Below the pieces are notes generated by a model. That model was not told the DNA's origin, did not search any database, and saw nothing but the letters and a program-made list of their open reading frames with translations. This document shows positions 8,431 to 17,545 of a stretch of DNA of 64,000 bases, piece after piece; the stretch's first letter is position 1; the number at the start of each line of letters is the position of its first letter. The stretch lies in contig NZ_CP144164.1 of assembly GCF_037478005.1 (NCBI RefSeq), forward strand, positions 4,464,001 to 4,528,000. The letters are read 5' to 3'. The translations under genes and the position numbers were made by a program. The DNA is from Alteromonas sp. M12. Its GTDB lineage: Bacteria > Pseudomonadota > Gammaproteobacteria > Enterobacterales > Alteromonadaceae.

Positions 8431-9273
8431 CTAATACTTTTCTAAAGACTGCAAATAAGACAAACTCGCTGGTATTTGTTGAACCACCCGAGACGACTCA
8501 TCTTCTAAAAAGAAGTATCGAATACCTTGCTTTTTAGCTTCCGCCACAACTGCAGCTATGCCCACGTCTCCCTGCCCTAACACGACATTAGTATCACCGT
8601 CAGCAGATCCTTTAGATGAATTTTCAGTACCTTTTTTACGATCTTTTAAATGCAATGAAGTGAATTTTCCAGGGTATTTTTTAAGTAACGCGGTAGGATC
8701 CATACCACCGTGTTTAGTCCAGAATACATCCATTTGAAATTTAGCTTGGTCGACATTTTGGATAATGTAATCGAACAGGGTTTCATTTTTATAAGGTAAA
8801 TATTCGTATCCATGCGCATGATATTGCAAGGTCACACCATGCTTCTTGAGCAACGCACCGGCTTGGTTCATTACATCTACGGTTTTTTGCGCATCTTCAA
8901 ATAGGAAATTTTCACCGTGAGGAACCCAATAGAAAGTGGTATAGCTTGCACCATAGAATTTGGCTCGATATACCGCCGCCATAGGATTATCTCGAAGTTC
9001 CTCAAAACTAGTATCTGAGCTCACCACATCAATACCGCGTTTATCCAATTCTGCTCGAAATTCTTCAACGGTGTAACCATATAGGTCACGGCTACCTTCC
9101 ACTGCATGTAAACCCCACTGCTGGATTTGGTCAAGGGTTTTGGCTGGGTCTTCAGCAAACTGATGACGTAAACTAAATAATTGCAGTCCCAATTCATGGG
9201 CAGCCAATTGGGCACTAGTAAGCAAACAAATACTCATTGCTGCGCCACTTACAAGTCGTTTCATCGTTTTCAT
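8431..9273 (-). CDS. Exported sugar phosphate isomerase/epimerase family protein
   Basis: A 280-residue TIM-barrel protein with a clear Sec signal peptide (MKTMKRLVSGAAMSICLLTS, cleaved near AAA/HEL). Metal-site motifs QYHAHGYEY, FQMDVFW, SLHLKDRKK and YFFLEDE are present. Unlike the cytoplasmic paralogue at 5184-6236 it should act in the periplasm. In keto-glycoside systems an exported TIM-barrel enzyme may cleave or isomerise the oxidised sugar before uptake; this is inference. GGAAG precedes the ATG. It converges on the PAS-AraC gene and is probably a single-gene unit. Confidence 0.82.
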   Translation of the reverse strand: MKTMKRLVSGAAMSICLLTSAQLAAHELGLQLFSLRHQFAEDPAKTLDQIQQWGLHAVEGSRDLYGYTVEEFRAELDKRGIDVVSSDTSFEELRDNPMAAVYRAKFYGASYTTFYWVPHGENFLFEDAQKTVDVMNQAGALLKKHGVTLQYHAHGYEYLPYKNETLFDYIIQNVDQAKFQMDVFWTKHGGMDPTALLKKYPGKFTSLHLKDRKKGTENSSKGSADGDTNVVLGQGDVGIAAVVAEAKKQGIRYFFLEDESSRVVQQIPASLSYLQSLEKY

Positions 9274-9403
9274 GAGTTACTTCCGTTGTCGATTGGTTAA
9301 TTTTAGAATAGCCGAAATCATATAAGCATGAGCGCTATTAGCCGTATAAGAAAATCGGTTGAAGCTATAACAATTTCAGCGAATAACAATTTATTAACGT
9401 CTT

Positions 9404-9640
9404 CTATCCACTTTGTCTCAGCAAACACCCTAGTTCGTCGCAAACTGAAAAATTCATAGTTTTTACAGACCCGTTAAGCAAGCGAAGATTTTTTGAATAG
9501 GCATACTCGCGCCCATCATGTGCTTGCACAGATAACTCAAATACTGGGAATTGGTTGCGTTTCCCCTTATTAACTAAATCCTGGATAACATCAAGATTAT
9601 GCGCTCCAAATTTAGTAGACTCATGAATTACAGATTGGAC
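9404..9640 (-). other. Protein-like open frame without a start codon, in the 384-base gap 9274-9657
   Basis: On the minus strand a frame is open from just after a TAA (9641-9643) to a TAG (9404-9406), about 78 codons. It reads like a folded protein (LDVIQDLVNKGKRNQFPVFE, then NFSVCDELGCLLRQSG) but has no ATG, GTG or TTG in its first half. It could be a decayed gene remnant or chance. The rest of the gap holds the promoter of the M20 gene; I recognise nothing else in it. Confidence 0.2.
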
Positions 9641-9657
9641 TTAGAGGATCAACAAGG

Positions 9658-10965
9658 GTGAAACTTTCAACATATTTAATAACTTTATTATTAAGTTTAG
9701 TGATTTCTAGCAAGGCTTTCAGCGCTGATTTAGAAACTCTGATTGCCCAAAAAAGTGACGAGATTGAGGCTGAAGTGATTAAGTTAAGACGTCATTTCCA
9801 TGAAAATCCGGAGCTGTCTAATCGCGAATTTGAAACCGCAAAAACAGTTGCTGCCTATTTACAAGCTCTTGGTATGGAAGTAGAAACTGGGGTTGCCTTT
9901 ACCGGCGTTGTAGGTGTTCTCAAAGGTGGCAAGCCGGGTAAAGTACTAGCTCTAAGAGCGGATATGGATGCGTTACCTGTTACTGAACAAACTGGTTTAC
10001 CATTCGCTTCAAAACAACGAACTCAATACAATGGTAAAGAGGTTGGCGTGATGCACGCTTGTGGACACGACGCTCATATGGCGATTATGTTGGGTACTGC
10101 CAAAGTACTGGCGAGCATAAAAGAACAGATTCCAGGCACTGTTAAATTTATATTCCAGCCCGCTGAAGAGGGAGCGCCACTAGATGAAGACGGTGGTGCA
10201 GCAATGATGATTAAAGAAGGTGTGTTAGAGGGTAAATATGCACCCGAAGCAATATTTGGTTTGCATGTATGGCCATATAAATCCGGTGATATTCTATATC
10301 GTCCTAAAGGAGCCATGGCAGCAGTGGACACCTTTTTCATCGAAGTAACCGGCAAGCAAACCCATGGTTCATCGCCTTGGTTAGGTGTAGATCCCATTTT
10401 AGCTGCCAGCCAAATTGTGACCGCAATTCAAACTATTCCAAGCAGACAACTTGACATCACTGCGGCACCTTCGGTGATCACAGTGGGCACTATTGAAGGT
10501 GGTTTGAGACATAATATAATCTCCGAAAAAGTCTCCATGAGCGGTACTATTCGTACCTTTGATAAAGGTGTTCGTGAAGAGTTACTAAAACGCTTAAAAT
10601 CTACGGTTGAAACCGCTGCTTCTTTGACTGGTGCTAAAGCCGATTTTAAAGTCATATCAGCAACTTTAGTCACCTACAACGACGAAGCATTGACCGCACA
10701 AATGCTACCTACAATTAAAAAAGTGGTTGGTGAGGAACATGTGCGCCAAAATGCTGTGATTATGGCTGGGGAAGACTTTTCCTATTTCCAAGACAAAATT
10801 CCAGGATTGTATTTTATGTTGGGTATTGGGGCTGATGGTGTGCCAGAAGAAGACATGAAAACCAATCACAGTCCTGATTTTTACGTCAATGAAAAGGCCT
10901 TAAAGACCGGTGTAAAAGTGATGTCATCCTTGGCTGTAGACTATTTAAATAGTGCATCCGAATAA
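9658..10965 (+). CDS. Exported M20 family amidohydrolase (amidohydrolase/carboxypeptidase)
   Basis: A 435-residue zinc hydrolase with a Sec signal peptide (MKLSTYLITLLLSLVISS, cut near AFSA). Zn-ligand motifs of the M20D subfamily are visible: GVMHACGHDAHMAIMLG, then FQPAEEG and GLHVWPY, and MAGEDFSYFQ near the C-terminus. These enzymes cleave N-acyl or amino-acid amides such as hippurate or indole-acetyl amino acids; the substrate is unknown. Location is periplasmic or surface. The start is GTG with AGAGG some 11 bases upstream. It appears monocistronic, closed by the hairpin at 10990. Confidence 0.88.
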   Translation: MKLSTYLITLLLSLVISSKAFSADLETLIAQKSDEIEAEVIKLRRHFHENPELSNREFETAKTVAAYLQALGMEVETGVAFTGVVGVLKGGKPGKVLALRADMDALPVTEQTGLPFASKQRTQYNGKEVGVMHACGHDAHMAIMLGTAKVLASIKEQIPGTVKFIFQPAEEGAPLDEDGGAAMMIKEGVLEGKYAPEAIFGLHVWPYKSGDILYRPKGAMAAVDTFFIEVTGKQTHGSSPWLGVDPILAASQIVTAIQTIPSRQLDITAAPSVITVGTIEGGLRHNIISEKVSMSGTIRTFDKGVREELLKRLKSTVETAASLTGAKADFKVISATLVTYNDEALTAQMLPTIKKVVGEEHVRQNAVIMAGEDFSYFQDKIPGLYFMLGIGADGVPEEDMKTNHSPDFYVNEKALKTGVKVMSSLAVDYLNSASE

Positions 10966-10989
10966 TATTCACTAAACCACAGACAATTA

Positions 10990-11015
10990 AGCACCGTTAT
11001 TCAAATAGCGGTGCT
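10990..11015 (+). terminator. Rho-independent terminator after the M20 gene
   Basis: A 12-bp stem (AGCACCGTTATT with AATAGCGGTGCT, one G-T pair) with a 2-base loop, followed by AATACATTTTT. It lies 25 bases after the stop codon. Confidence 0.82.
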
Positions 11016-11081
11016 AATACATTTTTCAAAGTGCATGCAAATTGCGAAATGTTTAACACATAACCTAATAAGACAACTACT

Positions 11082-12245
11082 GTGCCCCAATTAACTCTTA
11101 GTCAAATCAATATTTATCCTATTAAATCCTGTGCAGGTATTTCCTTATCCAGTAGCAAAGTAGAGCAAATGGGTTTGGAATTTGATCGCAGATTTGTATT
11201 AACCCAAACCAATGGCACCTTTATCACTGCGAGAACCGACAGCACCTTGTGCCTTGTTCAAACGGAGGTCACGGCAACAGGTTTGCGATTAAATGCGCCA
11301 GGAATGCCAGAATTAATTATCAAATATGCAGAGTTTTCTGAAAAATATCAGACGGTGAAAGTTTGGGAAGATGACATAAATGGACAATATTGCGATCCTA
11401 TTTATGATCACTGGTTTAGTCAGTTTCTTGGCAAACCATGTAAATTGGTGTTCTTTGGCGAACAATCAAAGCGTCGGGTTAAAAACAGTGACAGTGAGGT
11501 ATCTTTTGCTGATGGCTATCCATTTTTAGTAATTTCACAGCAAAGTTTAAATGATCTAAATTCACGTTTAGCTACACCAGTGACAATGAGTCAATTTCGG
11601 CCTAATTTAGTCATCGATAATTGTGCGCCATTTGAGGAAGATAATTGGAAAAAAATTCGCATAGGTGAAGTTGAATTTGAGATCATGAAGTCATGTTCGC
11701 GATGTATTTTCACAACAGTTGATCCAATTACTGGCGAAAAAAACCCTCAATTAGAACCCCTTTCAACGCTACAAAAGTACCGTAAAGATAAAAAAGGCGA
11801 TGTACTTTTTGGGCAAAATCTCATTGCCCTTAATAGCGGAAACTTAAGCCTAAACGATGAAGTGGTTGTCACTGAACGGCAAACTCGCACTATTCATTTT
11901 GACCTAGGCTCGAAGCCAGCAAGAAAAGCCGGAAGATCACCAATTCAAGCAGAGAGCACTGAGCAGAGCGCAATAAAATCTGTGGAAATCGCTTTTTCTA
12001 GCTGGAATGTGAATCACCAAGGTGACAATCAAACCTCCATTTTAGAGCAAGGGGAAGCCGCCGGCTTAAACTTACCTTACTCTTGTCGAGCGGGGATTTG
12101 CGGCAGATGCAAAGTCAAACTCAATAGTGGTCAGGTCAAGAACATAAACGAACTTACTGGCTTAACAGAGCAACAAGCAAACCAAGGTTACATACTTGCG
12201 TGCAGTTGTGTCCCTCAAACCGATGTGGAAATTACTAAAGCATAA
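11082..12245 (+). CDS. MOSC domain protein with C-terminal [2Fe-2S] ferredoxin domain (YcbX-like)
   Basis: A 387-residue protein in three parts: an N-terminal MOSC beta-barrel domain (IYPIKSCAGISL, residues 10-21), a MOSC domain (about 120-270) with the molybdenum-cofactor-binding Cys region near MKSCSRCIFTTVDP, and a plant-type ferredoxin at about 300-387 with the CRAGICGRCK...ACSC cluster ligands. This layout matches E. coli YcbX, which reduces N-hydroxylated compounds with the molybdenum cofactor. The start is GTG at 11082. It appears to be a single gene convergent with nagA. Confidence 0.85.
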   Translation: MPQLTLSQINIYPIKSCAGISLSSSKVEQMGLEFDRRFVLTQTNGTFITARTDSTLCLVQTEVTATGLRLNAPGMPELIIKYAEFSEKYQTVKVWEDDINGQYCDPIYDHWFSQFLGKPCKLVFFGEQSKRRVKNSDSEVSFADGYPFLVISQQSLNDLNSRLATPVTMSQFRPNLVIDNCAPFEEDNWKKIRIGEVEFEIMKSCSRCIFTTVDPITGEKNPQLEPLSTLQKYRKDKKGDVLFGQNLIALNSGNLSLNDEVVVTERQTRTIHFDLGSKPARKAGRSPIQAESTEQSAIKSVEIAFSSWNVNHQGDNQTSILEQGEAAGLNLPYSCRAGICGRCKVKLNSGQVKNINELTGLTEQQANQGYILACSCVPQTDVEITKA

Positions 12246-12263
12246 CCGCGGGTGGTGCATAGA

Positions 12264-13400
12264 TTATATTTGAGCCCCTTCATGGGTAACCTGAACACCA
12301 CCAATCCAACAACCTAAGGTATTCAGTTGATCATCTAACAGCACAAAATCCGCTTGCATCCCCACACTTATTTTACCTCTATCTGAGCAATCTAAAAAAC
12401 GAGCGGGAGTTAAACTTGCCATATTTAGCGCTGACTCTAAGGCTATTCCCATATTTTGATGAATATTACTCACTGCTGATGCCATATCCAGAGCGGAGCC
12501 AGCTAAGGTGCCATCGGGTAAGGTGAGTTTGTTACCGGTACGTATAATATGCGTATCCAGCCAAGGTAAGGATTCAACATCAGCCCCAACATGTGCCATG
12601 GCATCCGTCACCAACATTAAATTCTGCCAGCCTTTGCACTGGAACGCTAAACGGCAATTGTAAGGGTGGACATGTAATTCATCGGCTATCAGTCCACAAG
12701 TAACTCGGGGATCGTGCAATGCTGCAGCCACCATTCCTGGATTTCGCGCCGCCAAGCCTGACATGGCATTGAATAAATGCGTAAACCCACTAGCGCCAGC
12801 ATCGATGGCTTGCAGAGCAGTATCAATGTCAGCATTTGAGTGACCCAAAGAAACAATCACACCGCAGCTTACCAATTCCGATATCTGTGCAGCTGAGACA
12901 TTTTCGGGGGCCACAGTGACCACAACTTTACCCAAATCTTGACGACAAAAAATCGCCATTTCCTCTTCGCTTAGCGGTCTTATTTCATGACTTGAGTGAA
13001 TTCCGCGCTTAGGAATACTCAGATGAGGCCCTTCAAAGTGTATGCCCAAAATTCCCGGTTCTTTTAACACAATCGCTTCTGCAATAGCGTCTGCCGCTTG
13101 CTGCATAATGGCCAAATTGTCGGTAATCAGTGTTGGTAACATTGCTGTTGTGCCAAACAAACTGTGTGCTTGTCTGATTTTTCTGATCGTAGTCAGGCTC
13201 GGTTGTTGATTAAACATGAGCCCGCCACCACCATTCACTTGAGTATCAATAAAACCAGCTGTCACCAACCCCTTTAAAGGTAAATCTGTGGATTGGGGAT
13301 TCGTATCTAATCCGCGTATAACCCCGTTTTCAACACTCAACCTGACATTATCTCGAATACATTGCCCATCGAACAATCGACTGGCGTGGTAAAAAGTCAT
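12264..13400 (-). CDS. nagA: N-acetylglucosamine-6-phosphate deacetylase
   Basis: A 378-residue amidohydrolase. Metal and substrate motifs of NagA are present: HFEGPHLSIPKRGIHS (near residue 130), VSLGHSNAD, FTHLFNAMSGL, and LVTDAMAHVGA with the catalytic Asp. It removes acetate from GlcNAc-6-P, giving GlcN-6-P. CAGGAATC precedes the ATG. It lies 94 bases downstream of a GlcNAc kinase gene and is very probably co-transcribed with it. The window has no nagB, transporter or NagR/NagC regulator beside it, so the rest of chitin/GlcNAc catabolism is elsewhere. Confidence 0.93.
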   Translation of the reverse strand: MTFYHASRLFDGQCIRDNVRLSVENGVIRGLDTNPQSTDLPLKGLVTAGFIDTQVNGGGGLMFNQQPSLTTIRKIRQAHSLFGTTAMLPTLITDNLAIMQQAADAIAEAIVLKEPGILGIHFEGPHLSIPKRGIHSSHEIRPLSEEEMAIFCRQDLGKVVVTVAPENVSAAQISELVSCGVIVSLGHSNADIDTALQAIDAGASGFTHLFNAMSGLAARNPGMVAAALHDPRVTCGLIADELHVHPYNCRLAFQCKGWQNLMLVTDAMAHVGADVESLPWLDTHIIRTGNKLTLPDGTLAGSALDMASAVSNIHQNMGIALESALNMASLTPARFLDCSDRGKISVGMQADFVLLDDQLNTLGCWIGGVQVTHEGAQI

Positions 13401-13494
13401 ATTTGATTCCTGTGTGATTAGCCTAATTATCTCAATTGGAGTTAACTTGGATTAAAAGGGTCGTTACATTCTCGCTAAAACACAACAGCGAGCG

Positions 13495-14388
13495 CTACTT
13501 GCTGTTATGTAATAGGTCAAATTCTCTTTTCGCCAACATAATTGCGCCATACTCTGGTGCGGCAATTGGTGGCTGAATAGAGCCTTGAATATCTTCATCC
13601 AACCAAGGTTGGATGCGTGAGGCTAACCCACCTATAAAGGCGGTACGTTGAGGCCCATGAGTCTGTAATTTTCTCGCCAAAGAGCTCAAATAAGTTGCTC
13701 CTTGTTTGACAATTCCTGTTGCAACAAAATCGTTTTGATCTGCATATTCGAACACTAATGGCGCTAATTTAGCAAAATCTGCGGAACTGGAGGTTAAATA
13801 TTTTTCGACTATTTGGGCGGGATCTGAACAATTAAAAAACTGAAAAACCGCCTCAACAAATGGACTTGATGGTGCAATGCCATCGAAACTTTCTAATGCC
13901 CAACGCACAGTTTGCAGTCCCATCCAAGCACCGCTGCCTTTATCGCCTAACAAAAATCCATGGCCTCCGTACTCAAACTGCAGCCCCTGATTACAGGCAA
14001 GCGCAGAACTACCGGTTCCAACTATAACAATGGCGCCTGAATCACTATTATGAGCACCTAAGCACGCAATGTATAAATCAGTACTCAGGGTCAACTGAGC
14101 GTATGGATGTTGCCACTCTAGCATTTGCGCTTTATAAAAAGGTAAATTCAAGCCAGCAAGCCCCATAGCTGTGTAGGTATTTGCCAAGGCGGAATTAGGT
14201 AAACCCGCAAGCTTTACAACCTGTTCACTGACCTGTTGGATGGATGCCATTGCCAATTGCTGATCCCGTGCAGGATTCGCAGGGCCGGCGACACTTTCAG
14301 CTAAAAGATTTCCTTGTGCATCTTCTAAGCGCGCTTTGCACTTACTACCACCACCATCAATACCCAAAAAATAGGAAGGATTAAGCAA
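13495..14388 (-). CDS. nagK: N-acetylglucosamine kinase, BadF/BadG family
   Basis: About 297 residues of the ASKHA superfamily. Phosphate-1 loop FLGIDGGGSKCKARL is at the N-terminus, IVIVGTGSSALA is the phosphate-2/adenosine motif, GDKGSGAWMGL follows, and IGGLASRIQPW is near the C-terminus. It phosphorylates GlcNAc released in the cytoplasm, feeding nagA downstream. Two starts are possible. An ATG at 14418 has no ribosome site. A TTG at 14386-14388 has GAGG eight bases before it and yields LNPSYFLGIDGGG, the usual length for the family, so I choose the TTG. Confidence 0.86.
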   Translation of the reverse strand: MLNPSYFLGIDGGGSKCKARLEDAQGNLLAESVAGPANPARDQQLAMASIQQVSEQVVKLAGLPNSALANTYTAMGLAGLNLPFYKAQMLEWQHPYAQLTLSTDLYIACLGAHNSDSGAIVIVGTGSSALACNQGLQFEYGGHGFLLGDKGSGAWMGLQTVRWALESFDGIAPSSPFVEAVFQFFNCSDPAQIVEKYLTSSSADFAKLAPLVFEYADQNDFVATGIVKQGATYLSSLARKLQTHGPQRTAFIGGLASRIQPWLDEDIQGSIQPPIAAPEYGAIMLAKREFDLLHNSK

Positions 14389-14569
14389 TTTTATGTCCTC
14401 ATAGCAATCAAATTGCATTCTAACATGATATTTTTGCAGCTTGATTAAATCACCTCTGCAGTAAATATAATTTTGTCTATTTTAGCGCTGAACAGTTAAC
14501 CATATTTGCGGGTTTAGGTACGCTTAAAATGAGGTAAGCCAAATGAGATAGAGCAGCACTAGTTTTTAC

Positions 14570-15091
14570 TTAATCGCTTCTCGGTTTTTTGATTAATTTA
14601 CGTTGTAAGGTTCTGCGATGCATTCCCAGTTGCCGAGCAGTTGCTGAAATATTTCCCTGATTAGCTTTCAGAACTTGCTGAATGTGTTCCCATTCCAACC
14701 TTGCAGGCGACATGATATTAGTATTCTGTGTGACCTCTTTTGGGGTGTCACCGGCTAACATTGCTAACAAGGTTTTACTGTCTACAGGCTTCGACAAATA
14801 ATCATCTGCACCAGCTTTAATAGCTTCAACTGCGGTCGCAATACTGGCATATCCAGTTAACAGAATGATTCGAGAAGTGGGTAATAACTGCCTTAATTGC
14901 GGCAAGATGGACAAACTATTTTGGCTGCCCACTTTTAAATCTAAAATTAAGTGTGTTGGAAATGATTGCTGTGCCATTTCTAGGCCTTTTTCCACAGTAT
15001 CTGCGTGCAAACATTGATATCCTTGGTGTGTCAGACGTCGCAATAAAATATCGGCAAAACTCTGCTCATCTTCCACTAACAAAAGTTTCAT
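14570..15091 (-). CDS. regA: RegA/PrrA/ActR-type response regulator
   Basis: A 173-residue regulator: receiver domain with acidic pocket VEDE (residues 6-9), phospho-acceptor in LILDLKV (near residue 50), a Thr/Lys pair (LLTGYAS, SKPVD), and a C-terminal Fis-type helix-turn-helix LEWEHIQQVLKANQGNISAT then RQLGMHRRTLQRKL. This last motif is nearly invariant in RegA/PrrA/ActR/RoxR, so DNA specificity is probably also conserved. In other proteobacteria the family controls respiration, cytochromes and redox balance. The ATG overlaps the stop of the sensor kinase gene by four bases. It is the last gene of the copper/redox block. Confidence 0.9.
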   Translation of the reverse strand: MKLLLVEDEQSFADILLRRLTHQGYQCLHADTVEKGLEMAQQSFPTHLILDLKVGSQNSLSILPQLRQLLPTSRIILLTGYASIATAVEAIKAGADDYLSKPVDSKTLLAMLAGDTPKEVTQNTNIMSPARLEWEHIQQVLKANQGNISATARQLGMHRRTLQRKLIKKPRSD

Positions 15092-16332
15092 TGTAGGGTT
15101 ACCAATTCTAATAAAACTTCGGCCACCGCCCCTGACTCTGAATGGTTGTACAAGCGCAGTTGCGCTCCCAAACGCTCTAATGTAGCGTGACTAAGTAATA
15201 CTCCCATACCAAATCCTTGTTGACTTTCTACTAAGGTCGACCCCAACTCGAGCAAGCTCTGTTCGGGTAGTCCGGTACCAAAATCACGGATACTGAGCAC
15301 CAGTTGACTTGTTTTAGCATGATTATTGACTTGACACTGAATTTGAATCTGTTGGCAGTTATTACGTTTACTAGATTGCACAGCATTTTGAATTAAATTT
15401 AATAACGCGGGTAACAAAGTGGTATCTGCACGAACAGCAAATTTCTCTAAGCTCGCTATTTTGTATTGGACTTCTATATCAGCAAAATTTAGCTGTACCT
15501 CTTGTTGCAATTTGACAAACAATTGAGGTATTGGAATCAGTCTTTTGGTGTTTAACTTTACCTCTTCCGACATCTCGCGAAAATCTTCCAAACGACGGCT
15601 ACATAAACTTAATTGTTCGCTCAATTGTTTGAGCAGAGGATTGTCATCATTTAATTCAAACTCAAGCTCTTCGGTTAGCAAATTTGCCGTCGCCAAGGGG
15701 GTTGCCAGTTGATGAGCAAATTGAGCTGCAGTAGTGCCTAATGCTACCAATTGTTCTTGCCGTAATTGTTCTTCCCGCAACTTGCTTACAAAACGCTCTT
15801 GGTTTCGCATAGCTTGGGCTAAAGATGCCACCACCAGCACCACCACCAATGCAGATACAACAAAATTCACCCACATTCCTAAGAAGTGTTGCTGCATATC
15901 GACCATATGCATCTGATGAGGGTCAATGCTAAAGAATAATACAGAATAAGCCACTAAAGCGGCAAAGCTGACCAACAGCAACAAGCGACGAGAAAGAGTA
16001 ACTGCGGCAATCGCGACGGGTATCAACAATAACGAAACAAAGGGGTTGGTTGCACCTTTGGCAAAGAATAACAATACTGTCAAAAGTACAATATCGAGCA
16101 AAACTTGGAACAGATATTCACCTGAGTGGGCGTTTCGATTGCCTCGATAACAATAGAATAGCAACATATTAATCGCCAACTCTAGTGCAATAATTAACTT
16201 TAAAGTTAAATAAGGAAGTGTGTATTCAAACCAATATTCGGCAAGTAAAACGACCAACAACTGCGCAAATATGAATCCATATCGCAGTTTGATGAGTTTT
16301 AATAGTTGTCGGTTAGTTTGTAGGTGTGGCAT
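15088..16332 (-). CDS. regB: RegB/PrrB-type membrane sensor histidine kinase
   Basis: A 414-residue kinase. Six hydrophobic spans (residues about 15-170) include FAKGATNPFVSLLL, which corresponds to the quinone-sensing GG-x-x-NPF loop of RegB. The phospho-acceptor box is AQFAHQLATPLAT (His near 213). The ATPase domain has N-box LLNLIQNAVQSS and G-box DFGTGLP and GFGMGVLLS. A Cys lies 37 residues after the His (QLSLCSRRLEDF), close to the redox-active Cys of RegB, which is at His+40. It lies 34 bases downstream of the barrel gene and overlaps the response regulator, so it belongs to the same transcript. Confidence 0.87.
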   Translation of the reverse strand: MPHLQTNRQLLKLIKLRYGFIFAQLLVVLLAEYWFEYTLPYLTLKLIIALELAINMLLFYCYRGNRNAHSGEYLFQVLLDIVLLTVLLFFAKGATNPFVSLLLIPVAIAAVTLSRRLLLLVSFAALVAYSVLFFSIDPHQMHMVDMQQHFLGMWVNFVVSALVVVLVVASLAQAMRNQERFVSKLREEQLRQEQLVALGTTAAQFAHQLATPLATANLLTEELEFELNDDNPLLKQLSEQLSLCSRRLEDFREMSEEVKLNTKRLIPIPQLFVKLQQEVQLNFADIEVQYKIASLEKFAVRADTTLLPALLNLIQNAVQSSKRNNCQQIQIQCQVNNHAKTSQLVLSIRDFGTGLPEQSLLELGSTLVESQQGFGMGVLLSHATLERLGAQLRLYNHSESGAVAEVLLELVTLQ

Positions 16333-16366
16333 CGAGATTAAATCACTTTAGTCTATTTTTCATTAT

Positions 16367-17545
16367 TTATAGCAGCTTATAGTGCCAAACTAAACCCACA
16401 GACCATCTACTAACCCCTTCTTCTTGGGTATCATCTTGATACCATTCAGTACGAAACCTGAAGTCTTGGTGAAACTGCCAAATCCAAGCCACAGCAGCTT
16501 TTGCCGGTTCATGGTCATTATTAAATAAGCCTGACTGTTGGATAAAGGTTTGTGATGTCTCAGTAAATCGATTGTCTACCACTAAACGCTCATACTTAGC
16601 TTGTAAGGTATGATTATCAAGTGACACGCCAACTTGAAACTTGTAACCATCTTGAGTGGCGTCTAAAACCGCTGTCTGCGTTGTGTCAGCTAGGTCAGCA
16701 TCGAAGTCAGCTCGAATCCATTCAACGTCAGCATGTAAAGTGATAGGGTTAAGTTGCCATTCAAGATTAGCAAATGCCCCGACCATAGTGGTATCACCAG
16801 AGAATGAGAGATCTGATGCGGTAAGATCTTGGTCGCCATGGCTGTGACCATCGCTATAACGTTCATCAACTCGATTCTCCGCTCGGCTATGCATTAGCCA
16901 ACTACCTAAAGTGGCATTTATCCCGTCGTGTTCATATTGATAATGGGCGAACAATGCTGCGGCACCTTCTCCGGAGGTCGCTGGCCAATTGTCGCCATTC
17001 CAAAGCTCAGCACCAAAATCAATTCCCATCAAACGGATTCTAGCGCGCGCTCCTAAGTCTCTGGAATGCCGTCCAAAAAAGACATCAGCGAGCAAAGGAG
17101 CTTCACTAAATACATCGTCAGATGCGTGAAAATTAGCCGTCAGTGTCACTTCAGTTGCCATTTTACCTACTTCAAATAACAATGGCTGTCCTGCGATAGA
17201 AGAGCGCGTCCCAAACCAAAGGTTTTCTAATTCTAACTCGCTTTCACCACTGTGACTGTGAGCCCCTACTTTGGTGCTAATGAAGTAATCATCTTTAATG
17301 TTTAAGTGCCCCAACAATTGCACATCATCCAAAGTTATACCTTTTTCTACAGGAAGCGCTTCGCCGCCAAGTAGTACACCAGGGAACTGCCAAATTTCAG
17401 TATCCGAGAACGCATCTTCGCTTCGATAAGTGATTGCGGTTCGCACTTCAACTGAGTCTGGACGCGCGGCTATGCCCTCAACTTCGTGAGCTTGCGATGT
17501 AAAAGGGACAAAAAATCCAAAAATTAAGCATGCTTTGAGTTTCAT
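16367..17545 (-). CDS. Putative outer-membrane beta-barrel protein of the MbnP/MbnH locus
   Basis: A 392-residue protein with a Sec signal peptide (MKLKACLIFGFFVPFTSQAH). The rest is rich in alternating aromatic/polar strands and ends with an aromatic-rich strand (WSVGLVWHYKLL), typical of a barrel. His-rich loops are present (GAHSHSGESE, SDGHSHGDQDL), which may bind metal. I do not recognise a named family. The ATG shares one base with the TAA of the di-heme protein gene before it (TAATG), so the two are translationally coupled. A role in metal passage over the outer membrane is inferred from context only. Confidence 0.68.
   Translation of the reverse strand: MKLKACLIFGFFVPFTSQAHEVEGIAARPDSVEVRTAITYRSEDAFSDTEIWQFPGVLLGGEALPVEKGITLDDVQLLGHLNIKDDYFISTKVGAHSHSGESELELENLWFGTRSSIAGQPLLFEVGKMATEVTLTANFHASDDVFSEAPLLADVFFGRHSRDLGARARIRLMGIDFGAELWNGDNWPATSGEGAAALFAHYQYEHDGINATLGSWLMHSRAENRVDERYSDGHSHGDQDLTASDLSFSGDTTMVGAFANLEWQLNPITLHADVEWIRADFDADLADTTQTAVLDATQDGYKFQVGVSLDNHTLQAKYERLVVDNRFTETSQTFIQQSGLFNNDHEPAKAAVAWIWQFHQDFRFRTEWYQDDTQEEGVSRWSVGLVWHYKLL

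Noticed and set aside
10074..10397. 107-codon minus-strand frame
   Set aside because: Lies fully inside the M20 amidohydrolase gene, on the opposite strand, with no known motif.
13471..13492. CTCGCT...AGCGAG dyad after nagK as terminator
   Set aside because: Only 6 bp with a 10-base loop and no T-run; nagK and nagA are more likely read together.
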